From assembly GCA_900321365.1 (NCBI GenBank), contig ONVT01000033.1:1-8861 (forward strand): a stretch of 8,861 nucleotides of DNA, read 5' to 3'. The position numbers were made by a program, and so were the translations under genes. Below the pieces are notes generated by a model. That model searched no databases. It saw nothing but the letters and a program-made list of their open reading frames with translations, and was not told the DNA's origin. This stretch comes from an uncultured Eubacteriales bacterium. Lineage in GTDB: Bacteria > Bacillota_A > Clostridia > Lachnospirales > Lachnospiraceae. Shown piece after piece: positions 1 through 6,956 of the stretch; positions within the stretch are counted from its first letter, which is position 1; every line of letters starts with the position of its first letter.

Positions 1-32
1 ATAATCCACTTCTTACCTTTAACTATTCTCAT
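1..32 (-). CDS. Possible start of a further gene, cut by the left edge
   Basis: An ATG at 32-30 opens a frame reading MRIVKGKKWI and running off the window without a stop. A basic N-terminus followed by hydrophobic residues would suit a membrane or secreted protein. It lies in the same orientation as the other genes, 57 bp after the stop of the SGNH gene. No Shine-Dalgarno sequence is visible in front of the ATG, where the sequence is AT-rich instead, so this may be chance. Only ten codons are visible and no function can be assigned. Confidence 0.2.
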   Translation of the reverse strand, partial: MRIVKGKKWI

Positions 33-89
33 GATTAAATACTGATAAATATACTGTCCTATTGTGATAACCAGCCACCCATGCCTGCA
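1..89. other. AT-rich intergenic boundary
   Basis: The first ~60 bases are clearly more AT-rich than the genes to the right. The stretch follows the stop codon of the SGNH gene (TAG at 92-90) and probably marks the end of a transcription unit or the promoter region of the next gene. I see no convincing -35/-10 pair and no hairpin followed by a U-run, so no regulatory site is called. Confidence 0.4.
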
Positions 90-1250
90 CTACCTCACAG
101 TGATATTAGCAGGATCACTGATCGTCCCCACCGCAATGGTCCCGGTCGCCTCATACTCCTCTTTCAGCCTCAGGTAATCCGCCCTGCGCTGCCTGAGATA
201 TCCGTCGATATTCTCCAGCGTGAGAAGGATTCCGAACCCGCCGTACTGGCCGCTCTCCTCCCTGCCGTAGATCATATCCAGCTGCAGATCCGCGACCTGC
301 CGGGAATAGTGCGTGTAGTTGTAGAAATTGTAAGGGTTCATGTTGATGTCATTGAAAGACGAAAAATCCCACACCTCGCCGCAAAGCTGCACGATTCCAC
401 GCAGATAATCATAATAGCGGTCATATTGATCCTGTTCGAAACGATACCGCTCGGAAATCGAGCTCGCGCCGATCACAACCGTCAGCTTCACCCCGTGCTC
501 ATCACACATCTTCTTAATCTGTTTGAGCGCCTTCAGGTTCTCCTCATAGCAGGGATGCTCCTTCCAGTTCACGCCGCTGAAGAGAATCTTCAGATGCTGC
601 GGAAGCTCCTCAAAAAACTCCTTCTGGACCCAGCCCTCCGGATCCTCGTTCATTTTTTCCTCGGAAATGCTCCAGTTCTTCATCCCGTCAGCAATCCTGT
701 CCGCGCGCCGCTCATCTGACTTACGGTCTTTGATCGCGGAGAACAGGGTAGACACGTCCGTCATCAGGAACTTCAGCGTTTCCAGAGCCATGTCCAGCGC
801 GTTTCCGTTCACGATCGCGGGCACACGCCACACGTCCGACTCCCGGAAGTCAAGGGAATAATTCATGACCTCGAAACTGGAGATATGGAAGAGCATTTCC
901 CGAATCCCGCACTTCTCAATCAGATACTGCGCGTACGTGAGGTAGTCCGAGAAATTCCCGCTCTCCATGTAGAAATTGTAGTAGTGAAGCCCCGTGTACT
1001 CTTCCAGCTTTGCGACATCCAGTGCGCCGGATTTGGATCCGCCCAGGACCACCGCGTCGATCTCGCCGGAATGTTTCAGAGAGTATTTGGACTTGACCGC
1101 GCGCCCGTAAGAGTTTGACGTGTACCAGGCACTGCCCTTGTCCGCGGCGAAATAACACATCGGATCAACGACATAATTTGCCGCCATGTAGCAGGGCAGA
1201 AGGGCAAGCACGAGGACAAAGAAAATAACAAGCCACCGCTTTGCTTTCAT
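90..1250 (-). CDS. SGNH/DltD-like acyltransferase, partner of the MBOAT
   Basis: 386 aa. Residues 1-6 are basic, then a hydrophobic helix (about 7-24) anchors the protein with the rest outside the membrane. VVLGGSKSG at 67-75 matches the DltD-type nucleophile block, with Ser72 as the likely catalytic serine. Near the C-terminus NYTHYS (311-316) sits where family members carry Asp-x-x-His; His314 is kept but the Asp position is Asn311. The gene directly follows the MBOAT gene. In characterised systems such a pair works in sequence: the MBOAT loads an acyl group and the SGNH protein transfers it from its serine to an envelope glycan. The target glycan is unknown. The start at 1250 has a GGAAGG Shine-Dalgarno (1265-1260) nine bases upstream, a duplicate of the site in front of the 18-codon ORF. 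The family call is good; activity is uncertain because of the Asn. Confidence 0.82.
   Translation of the reverse strand: MKAKRWLVIFFVLVLALLPCYMAANYVVDPMCYFAADKGSAWYTSNSYGRAVKSKYSLKHSGEIDAVVLGGSKSGALDVAKLEEYTGLHYYNFYMESGNFSDYLTYAQYLIEKCGIREMLFHISSFEVMNYSLDFRESDVWRVPAIVNGNALDMALETLKFLMTDVSTLFSAIKDRKSDERRADRIADGMKNWSISEEKMNEDPEGWVQKEFFEELPQHLKILFSGVNWKEHPCYEENLKALKQIKKMCDEHGVKLTVVIGASSISERYRFEQDQYDRYYDYLRGIVQLCGEVWDFSSFNDINMNPYNFYNYTHYSRQVADLQLDMIYGREESGQYGGFGILLTLENIDGYLRQRRADYLRLKEEYEATGTIAVGTISDPANITVR
98..120. repeat. 7-bp inverted repeat inside the SGNH gene 3' end
   Basis: CAGTGAT at 98-104 and ATCACTG at 114-120 are perfect complements with a 9-nt loop, just before the TAG stop of the SGNH gene. 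No U-run follows on the coding strand, so it is not a standard intrinsic terminator. It could stabilise the mRNA end or be chance. Confidence 0.4.
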
Positions 1251-1375
1251 AGTATGCCGCCTTCCGTCAGAGCTGAAAGAACCGGGAGTACAGAGACTGC
1301 ACAGCCTTGTTCATTTTCATCATATGCCGCCTCCCGTCAGAACTGGAAGTACAGGAACTGCACAACCTTGTTCAT
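1245..1375 (-). repeat. Head-to-tail tandem duplication of the MBOAT 3' end (61 bp + 70 bp)
   Basis: The segment 1375-1315 covers the last 12 MBOAT codons, the stop, a Shine-Dalgarno and an ATG. It is followed without a gap by a diverged copy at 1314-1245. The copies share ATGAACAAGG, GTGCAGT, CTGTACT, TGACGG and GGCGGCATA in the same order. The second copy is 9 bp longer because it contains a small internal duplication (TCCCGGTTC / TTTCAGCTC). Neither unit length is a multiple of three, so the copy is out of frame with the MBOAT. The duplication supplies two ribosome-binding sites: GGGAGG (1335-1330) for the 18-codon ORF and GGAAGG (1265-1260) for the SGNH gene. Confidence 0.9.
1267..1323 (-). 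CDS. 18-aa ORF: duplicated MBOAT C-terminal acyl-shuttle tail
   Basis: Reads MMKMNKAVQSLYSRFFQL, then TGA. It begins 13 bases after the MBOAT stop and has a well-placed GGGAGG Shine-Dalgarno (1335-1330) six bases before the first ATG; in-frame ATGs at 1320 and 1314 are alternatives. The last 15 residues correspond to the MBOAT end MNKVVQFLYFQF. The tyrosine (Tyr12, codon 1290-1288) is kept, but both neighbouring Phe are now Ser, Gln is Arg, and three residues (FQL) are added behind the motif. It has no membrane segment, unlike the DltX-type microproteins that carry such a motif in dlt operons. It may be translated, given the site, but the non-conservative changes are what a decaying relic would show. 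A role in coupling translation of the SGNH gene is also possible. Confidence 0.4.
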   Translation of the reverse strand: MMKMNKAVQSLYSRFFQL

Positions 1376-2764
1376 CTGCAGCAGGCAGATCAGCATAAGA
1401 GCGGAGGCGTAAATCGCGTTCAGCAGCTTCGGCCTGAACTTTTCGGTAAGCGTCTTCGAGTTCGGCAGGAACCAGCAGATGCAGATGCCCAGGACCAGGA
1501 TCGCCGTGCTGGTCTTCTTCCATCTGAAATATGTAATCACGGTCGTGGCCACCGCGCTCAGGCTCGTCCCGAGGGACGCGAAATTGAACATACCCTTGTA
1601 CACCGTCCACGCGTCGGCAAAGGAGTTCGACACGAACAGGACTCTGCACATCACGACGCCGAAGGCAGTCAGGAAATAAGCCAGCGGCGCCGGGAAGCTC
1701 CAGCCTTTACGCTTCATCCAGGAGGCCGTGCAGACAAATACGCCGTTGATCAGACCCCAGGCGACGAAGGTCCAGCCTGCCCCGTGCCAGAAGCCTGACA
1801 CCAGGAAGGTGACCATGGTCGCGATATAGAAGTTGCGCCACTTGCTTCCCTTCACGTAGACCGAGCGGAAGATGTAGGCAGACAGGAACCGGGAGAGGGT
1901 GATGTGCCACCTCCTCCAGTAGTCCTGGAAGTTGCGCGCCTTGTAGGGCGAGTTGAAGTTCTGCGGAATGTGGATGTTGAACAGAAGACCAAGTCCGATC
2001 GCCATGTCCGCGTATCCGCTCAGGTCAAAGTAATACGAGATCGTATAGGAAATCGAATTGTACCAGCAGGCGAGCATTTCCGGTTCCTTCGGAACCGCGT
2101 TGAAAAACTCCTGCGCATTTGTCGTCAGTGGATCCGCGAAGAGAATCTTCTTCGCGCAGCCGATGGAGAACAGGAACAGCCCCATCGCGATGTTCTCCGG
2201 GTTGAGGATCAGGTTCCGGTCATCCTCGAACTGCGGGACGACCTCCGCGTGGTGGACGATCGGGCCGACGATCAGCTGCGGGAAGAACGTGATGAACAGC
2301 AGATAGTTGACGATGTCATACTGGTCACACTCGCCCCGGTAGCAGTCCACCTGAAAAGCGATCAGCTGGAACGTGAAGAACGAGATACCGATCGGCAGCA
2401 CGATGTGCATCAGCGGCACGCTCTGCCCGGTGATGAAATTCCAGTTCTCGATGAAGAAGTCCGTGTACTTATAGTAACCCAGAAGGGCGACGTTGCCGAG
2501 GATCGCGATGATAAAGAGCAGCTTCCTCTGATGCTTCTGCTCCCCCTCCATCTTCATGAGGCTGGTGCCGCACACATAGTTCGCGAACACGGATCCCAGG
2601 AAGAACGGGAAGAACGAAGGGCTCCCCGCCGCGTAGAACACGAAGGACATGACGATCAGCCATATCTTCGCGAGCCGGAACTGACGGTAATGCGTCAGTG
2701 CGAAGTAGACAAAGAATGTGACCGGAAGAAACAGAAAGATGAATCGGTAGGTTGAGAATATCAT
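1337..2764 (-). CDS. MBOAT-family O-acyltransferase (AlgI/DltB-like) with C-terminal acyl-shuttle motif
   Basis: 475 aa, a usual length for the family, with many hydrophobic segments. Family landmarks in order: LPIGISFFTFQ (123-133), FPQLIVGPIV (161-170), DLSGYADMAIG (247-257), NFNSPYKARNFQDYWRRWH (269-287) and SGFWHGAGW (323-331). His287 and His327 are the two conserved histidines; His327 in FWHG is the expected catalytic residue in the membrane tunnel. The last six residues are FLYFQF (470-475), the F-x-Y-x-x-F form also seen at the end of DltX (FIYNEF in Bacillus). In the described mechanism the MBOAT moves an acyl group from an intracellular thioester onto this tyrosine (here Tyr472) and an SGNH partner collects it. 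The partner is encoded next. The start at 2764 has AAGGGAG eight bases upstream, and MIFSTYRFIFLF is a typical family beginning. The donor acyl group and the acceptor glycan cannot be read from sequence. Confidence 0.95.
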   Translation of the reverse strand: MIFSTYRFIFLFLPVTFFVYFALTHYRQFRLAKIWLIVMSFVFYAAGSPSFFPFFLGSVFANYVCGTSLMKMEGEQKHQRKLLFIIAILGNVALLGYYKYTDFFIENWNFITGQSVPLMHIVLPIGISFFTFQLIAFQVDCYRGECDQYDIVNYLLFITFFPQLIVGPIVHHAEVVPQFEDDRNLILNPENIAMGLFLFSIGCAKKILFADPLTTNAQEFFNAVPKEPEMLACWYNSISYTISYYFDLSGYADMAIGLGLLFNIHIPQNFNSPYKARNFQDYWRRWHITLSRFLSAYIFRSVYVKGSKWRNFYIATMVTFLVSGFWHGAGWTFVAWGLINGVFVCTASWMKRKGWSFPAPLAYFLTAFGVVMCRVLFVSNSFADAWTVYKGMFNFASLGTSLSAVATTVITYFRWKKTSTAILVLGICICWFLPNSKTLTEKFRPKLLNAIYASALMLICLLQMNKVVQFLYFQF

Positions 2765-2874
2765 TATTGATGCTCCCTTATTATTATTTATATCTGTGTC
2801 TGAAAACTGCCTGCATCTCCAGGCGCATTATGCGTGGAGAACGCCGCATCATTTCCGGATCTGGACAGTTGTTA
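2765..2874. other. Spacer between carboxyltransferase and MBOAT
   Basis: 110 bp. The half next to the MBOAT (2765-2805) is AT-rich and ends in the MBOAT Shine-Dalgarno; the other half holds a hairpin (2816-2840). A TTTTCA/TAATAA pair with 17-bp spacing lies on the minus strand, but its start point would fall on the Shine-Dalgarno, so I do not call a promoter. Nothing in it encodes a recognisable peptide. Confidence 0.5.
2816..2840 (-). terminator. Hairpin in spacer, weak terminator or processing signal
   Basis: On the minus strand TCTCCACGC, a 5-nt ATAAT loop, GCG, a 2-nt CC bulge and TGGAGA form a 9-bp stem. It lies 35 bases after the carboxyltransferase stop and about 50 bases before the MBOAT start. 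Only a short TTTT run follows, about 8 nt after the stem, so termination would be weak or partial. It could set the ratio of carboxyltransferase to MBOAT transcripts. Confidence 0.35.
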
Positions 2875-4515
<1,641 letters not shown>

Positions 4516-4721
4516 AATTGCTCCCCTGTTCGTTTTCCCCTGGTTCTTTTCCTCTGATTCTTTTTCTTCTGGCCTGCGAAATCTTTCCTTCTGGCGACTT
4601 TCTGCGCCCTCTCAGCCTTCTTGCTTTCTCATCTGGCCTGTGAAAGCTTCCCTTCTGGCAAATATCTGCGCCTTCTCAGTCTTCTTGCCCTCTCCTGCGG
4701 CCTGTGAAAGCTTCCAATCTT
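4516..4721. other. Purine-rich repeat-filled spacer before the carboxyltransferase
   Basis: 206 bp between the UPF0104-type gene and the carboxyltransferase. On the coding (minus) strand about 70% or more of the bases are purines. It consists almost wholly of the 64-bp and 14-bp tandem repeats listed separately. I see no -10-like sequence on the minus strand, so the carboxyltransferase is probably transcribed from upstream, with a long repeat-containing leader. Confidence 0.6.
4523..4564 (-). repeat. Three 14-bp tandem repeats carrying Shine-Dalgarno-like cores
   Basis: Plus-strand units CCCCTGTTCGTTTT (4523-4536), CCCCTGGTTCTTTT (4537-4550) and CCTCTGATTCTTTT (4551-4564) follow one another at exactly 14 bp. 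On the coding strand each reads AAAA, then GAAC/GAAT-like bases, then AGGGG or AGAGG. The unit nearest the carboxyltransferase start provides its ribosome-binding site (AGGGGAG), and the other two place similar cores 14 and 28 bases further upstream. Copy number could vary between strains and tune translation. Confidence 0.75.
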
Positions 4722-4738
4722 TCACAAATCAGCGTCTT
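4571..4738 (-). repeat. 64-bp tandem repeat, about 2.6 units
   Basis: Units begin with GGCCTG at 4571, 4635 and 4699, an exact 64-bp period. Units 4571-4634 and 4635-4698 agree at about 51 of 64 positions by eye. The third is partial (to about 4738); it matches best over its first 17 bases (GGCCTGTGAAAGCTTCC) and again around 4730-4738. The third unit contains the last codons and the TGA of the UPF0104-type gene, so the other two look like diverged copies of that gene's 3' end and trailer pushed into the spacer. They contain no open frame worth calling. Confidence 0.8.
4703..4726. repeat. 8-bp inverted repeat spanning the UPF0104-type gene stop
   Basis: TGTGAAAG (4703-4710) and CTTTCACA (4719-4726) are perfect complements with an 8-nt loop; the stop codon TGA (4724-4722) lies inside one arm. 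The stem is mostly A/T and no U-run follows on the coding strand, so it is at best a weak terminator. The other two 64-bp units have lost the second arm. Confidence 0.45.
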
Positions 4739-5702
4739 CCGGCACAGGTGTACTCTTACCTATGAATATGAGCGAGAAGACGTACGCCGCGAGATCACCG
4801 AAGACCGTCACGATGCGGTTCAGCAAAACCGCGGCGGCAATCAGGCCCGGATCCGCAAGCGATCCCAGGAACAGCGACAGCATCGCCTCGCGGATGCCGA
4901 GACCGCCCGGCGCACCGGGCGTCACAAACCCCACAAGCCATGCAAAACAATAGATGCCGATGACACTCCCGCACATTTTCGCCGGAACGGCGCCGCCCAT
5001 CGACTGCAGCAGCACCAGAAACAGCGTCCCGTTGCACAGCTGGATCATCACATGGAGCAGGATCACGCGAAGCACATCGCGCCTTCCCTTTCCGCTTATG
5101 AGTCCCCGCACTCTCTCCCAGCGCGCACTGAATTTTCTCCGTAAAATGAACACGGCCGCAAAGACCAGCGCGCAGAGTGCCGCTATCAGAAAAATCAGCA
5201 GCAGCTCCCTTCCTCTCAGGAAATCTGTCAGATAGTCCGTCACGAATCCAAAAGAGAGCACCAGTCCGGTCAGCACCGCCGCAAAGCACTGGATGATGAT
5301 CTCAAGCACTGTCGCGAACGCAATGTCCGCGTGGCTGAGAGAACATTCCTCCGCAATCTGGTTGCGCCCCACAAAATGAAAGACATTCCCGGGAAGGTAC
5401 TTGTACAGATTCGATTTCACGTACAGACGCACCGCCGTGCCATGGGGGATCTCCACGCCGCAGACCGCGCCCGCCAGGATCCGGTAGGCGTGGGCCTGAA
5501 TCAGGACCAGTCCTCCGAACAGGAACACACTCACGATGATAACCGCGATCACCGCGGCATTCACAGTCTCAGTGAGGCTCTCCCGGTAGATCCACAGCCG
5601 CCGGACAATGAAGACCAGCGCAAGGATCATGAGGATGTTGCCCAGCGTGTGGATGATCTTTTTGCGGGTTCCCTTTTTGGAACCTTCCTGCGTCGTACTC
5701 AT
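4722..5702 (-). CDS. UPF0104 / LPG-synthase-type integral membrane protein
   Basis: 326 aa with a basic cytoplasmic N-terminus (KKGTRKK, 9-15) and about seven or eight hydrophobic segments (roughly 18-38, 47-68, 126-150, 167-187, 210-232, 246-262, 272-310). The family signatures are SNLYKYLPGNVFHFVGR (97-113), PGAPGGLGIREA (262-273) and NRIVTVFGDL (295-304). The family includes the flippase half of MprF (lysylphosphatidylglycerol synthase) and proteins found next to glycosyltransferases. Here the synthase half is absent. Its start overlaps the stop of the GT2 gene as ATGA (5702-5699), so the two are probably translated together. The likely job is moving or helping to move the lipid-linked sugar made by that enzyme; this is inferred from context. 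GAAGGA lies about nine bases before the start. Confidence 0.9.
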   Translation of the reverse strand: MSTTQEGSKKGTRKKIIHTLGNILMILALVFIVRRLWIYRESLTETVNAAVIAVIIVSVFLFGGLVLIQAHAYRILAGAVCGVEIPHGTAVRLYVKSNLYKYLPGNVFHFVGRNQIAEECSLSHADIAFATVLEIIIQCFAAVLTGLVLSFGFVTDYLTDFLRGRELLLIFLIAALCALVFAAVFILRRKFSARWERVRGLISGKGRRDVLRVILLHVMIQLCNGTLFLVLLQSMGGAVPAKMCGSVIGIYCFAWLVGFVTPGAPGGLGIREAMLSLFLGSLADPGLIAAAVLLNRIVTVFGDLAAYVFSLIFIGKSTPVPEDADL

Positions 5703-6718
5703 GAATCGGAATCCTTCGCCGGCACATTTTTATGATATGCAAGGATCCTCAGGTCATCGTCGAGATCCACGCTCGTCCCCTCTTTCGTCTCCAGCTTCCT
5801 CACGCGGTACTGCACATCCTCCAGAATCTTGCGGTTCGCCGCGATCAGGTCTCCGATCACGCCGATCATCATGGTCATCACACCCATCAGAATCATGGTT
5901 GTCGCAAGGATCAGGCTCTGAACATGACCGTTTCCGTCACCACTGAAGAAATAAACCAGGAACCGGATATCCAGAATAACTCCGATCAGAAGCAGGATGG
6001 CGCCCAGTGTCAGGAAAAACTTCAGGGGCCGGTACATAATGAAAGAACGCACAATCACCGAAGCGGACCTGCGCATGTATTTCCACATGCTCGAGAACAG
6101 ACGCGACGGCCTTGTCTCGCCGTTTGTCCGGATCGGGACGGAAGACATCGCGATCTTGTCGTGGCCGGCCTGAATGATCGTCTCGAGTGTGTAGGTGTAT
6201 TCATTTGTCACGTTCATGCGCAGCGCCGCGTCCCTGGAATAGGCGCGGAACCCGCTCGGCGCGTCCGGAATATCCGTTCCCGACGCGACGCGGACCACCC
6301 AGCTTCCCAGGTGCTGGAACTTTTTCTTCTTCTTTGAAAAATGCTCTGTCTGGTCGATGGGCCTCTCGCCGATGACGATATCCGCCCTGCCCTCAAGAAT
6401 CGGCCGCACCAGCTTCTCAATGTCAGCACCGCAGTACTGGTTATCGGCGTCCGTATTGACGATGATGTCCGCGCCGAGATGCAGACACGCATCGAGTCCC
6501 GCCATGAATCCCTTCGCAAGGCCTTTATTCTGCCGGAAACGCACGATATGCTGCACGCCCAGCTCCCGGGCGACCTCCGCCGTTCTGTCACTGCTTCCGT
6601 CATCTATGATCAGATATTCAATCTCATCAATCCCGGGAATCGCGCGGGGCAGGTCATGGATCGTCATGCCCAGCGTTTCTTCCTCATTAAAGCAGGGGAT
6701 CTGAATTATCAGTTTCAT
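5699..6718 (-). CDS. Polyprenyl-phosphate glycosyltransferase, GT2 (DPM1/GtrB-like)
   Basis: 339 aa from the preferred start. The GT-A domain begins at once (IIQIPCFNEEETLG, 4-17) and has DDGSSD (39-44) and the metal-binding DADNQY (90-95). A basic stretch SKKKKKF lies at 128-134. Two membrane helices follow (about 232-257 and 268-294), then a short cytoplasmic tail. This layout fits enzymes that transfer a sugar from a nucleotide donor to undecaprenyl phosphate on the inner face of the membrane; the sugar is unknown. An ATG at 6754 is in frame and would add 12 residues, but it lacks a Shine-Dalgarno and lies close to the predicted transcription start, whereas 6718 has AAGGAAAG about five to six bases upstream and begins exactly where the family begins. 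The gene overlaps the next by 4 bp. Confidence 0.93.
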   Translation of the reverse strand: MKLIIQIPCFNEEETLGMTIHDLPRAIPGIDEIEYLIIDDGSSDRTAEVARELGVQHIVRFRQNKGLAKGFMAGLDACLHLGADIIVNTDADNQYCGADIEKLVRPILEGRADIVIGERPIDQTEHFSKKKKKFQHLGSWVVRVASGTDIPDAPSGFRAYSRDAALRMNVTNEYTYTLETIIQAGHDKIAMSSVPIRTNGETRPSRLFSSMWKYMRRSASVIVRSFIMYRPLKFFLTLGAILLLIGVILDIRFLVYFFSGDGNGHVQSLILATTMILMGVMTMMIGVIGDLIAANRKILEDVQYRVRKLETKEGTSVDLDDDLRILAYHKNVPAKDSDS

Positions 6719-6757
6719 TCTTGCTTTCCTTATATACTCCTCTTGACAGCTCATGAG

Positions 6758-6787
6758 AATATATCACAAGAGTCTGATTCCTGCAAA
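6758..6787 (-). promoter_or_regulatory. Extended -10 promoter for the GT2 gene
   Basis: On the minus strand TATATT (6763-6758) is preceded by TGA (6766-6764), forming an extended -10 TGATATATT. TTTGCA (6787-6782) lies 18 bases upstream and matches the -35 consensus at four of six positions. Transcription would start near 6751, giving a leader of about 33 nt that contains the AAGGAAAG site of the 6718 start. This would exclude the ATG at 6754 as a normal initiation codon. Confidence 0.55.
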
Positions 6788-6810
6788 CCTGTATTCGACT
6801 TACATGCACA

Positions 6811-6829
6811 TTTGGCGCAAACTATAGTT
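6811..6829. promoter_or_regulatory. Adjoining short palindromes upstream of the promoter
   Basis: TTTGGCGCAAA (TTTG, three bases, CAAA; 6811-6821) overlaps by two bases the perfect 10-bp palindrome AACTATAGTT (6820-6829). They lie about 25-40 bases upstream of the -35 candidate, where an activator or repressor could bind. Short palindromes are common in AT-rich DNA, so this is only a candidate. Confidence 0.25.
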
Positions 6830-6849
6830 GCTTCTTTCTCATCTATTAC

Positions 6850-6887
6850 AGCGGTTTTTCGGCCGCTTAACATCTGACTTACAGATG
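6850..6887 (-). terminator. Two adjacent small hairpins after the fused glycosyltransferase
   Basis: CATCTG/CAGATG (6871-6876 and 6882-6887, loop 5) and AGCGG/CCGCT (6850-6854 and 6863-6867, loop 8) follow each other about 70-105 bases after the stop codon. Neither has a U-run behind it on the minus strand, so they are weak terminator candidates; they do sit between two likely transcription units. Confidence 0.3.
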
Positions 6888-6956
6888 CCGGTCTAATGGG
6901 CTATTTTATACGCCCTGAGGCAGATGGCTTCCTATTTCCTGGCGTAAACTTCAGCC

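Larger units (their letters stand above)
6719..6956. other. Spacer between the fused glycosyltransferase and the GT2 gene
   Basis: 238 bp, more AT-rich than the genes beside it. From right to left it holds two small adjacent hairpins (6887-6850), a pair of short palindromes (6829-6811), the promoter candidate (6787-6758) and the GT2 leader. No small ORF with a good ribosome-binding site was seen. It probably divides two transcription units. Confidence 0.5.

Noticed and set aside
81..719. Plus-strand open frame (212 codons) opposite the SGNH gene
   Set aside because: No Shine-Dalgarno and no recognisable domain; explained as a shadow of the SGNH gene.
1904..2755. Long plus-strand open frame (283 codons) opposite the MBOAT gene
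   Set aside because: Its translation is rich in Arg, Asp, Glu and His with no recognisable motif, and the opposite strand encodes a clear MBOAT. This is a typical antisense shadow in GC-rich coding DNA.
4571..4738. CRISPR-like array
   Set aside because: The 64-bp units are directly adjacent and diverged along their whole length, with no constant repeat alternating with unique spacers and no cas genes.
6719..6754. Longer start of the GT2 gene at the ATG at 6754
   Set aside because: It lacks a ribosome-binding site, lies near the predicted transcription start, and adds residues ahead of the normal family beginning; the ATG at 6718 has a good site.
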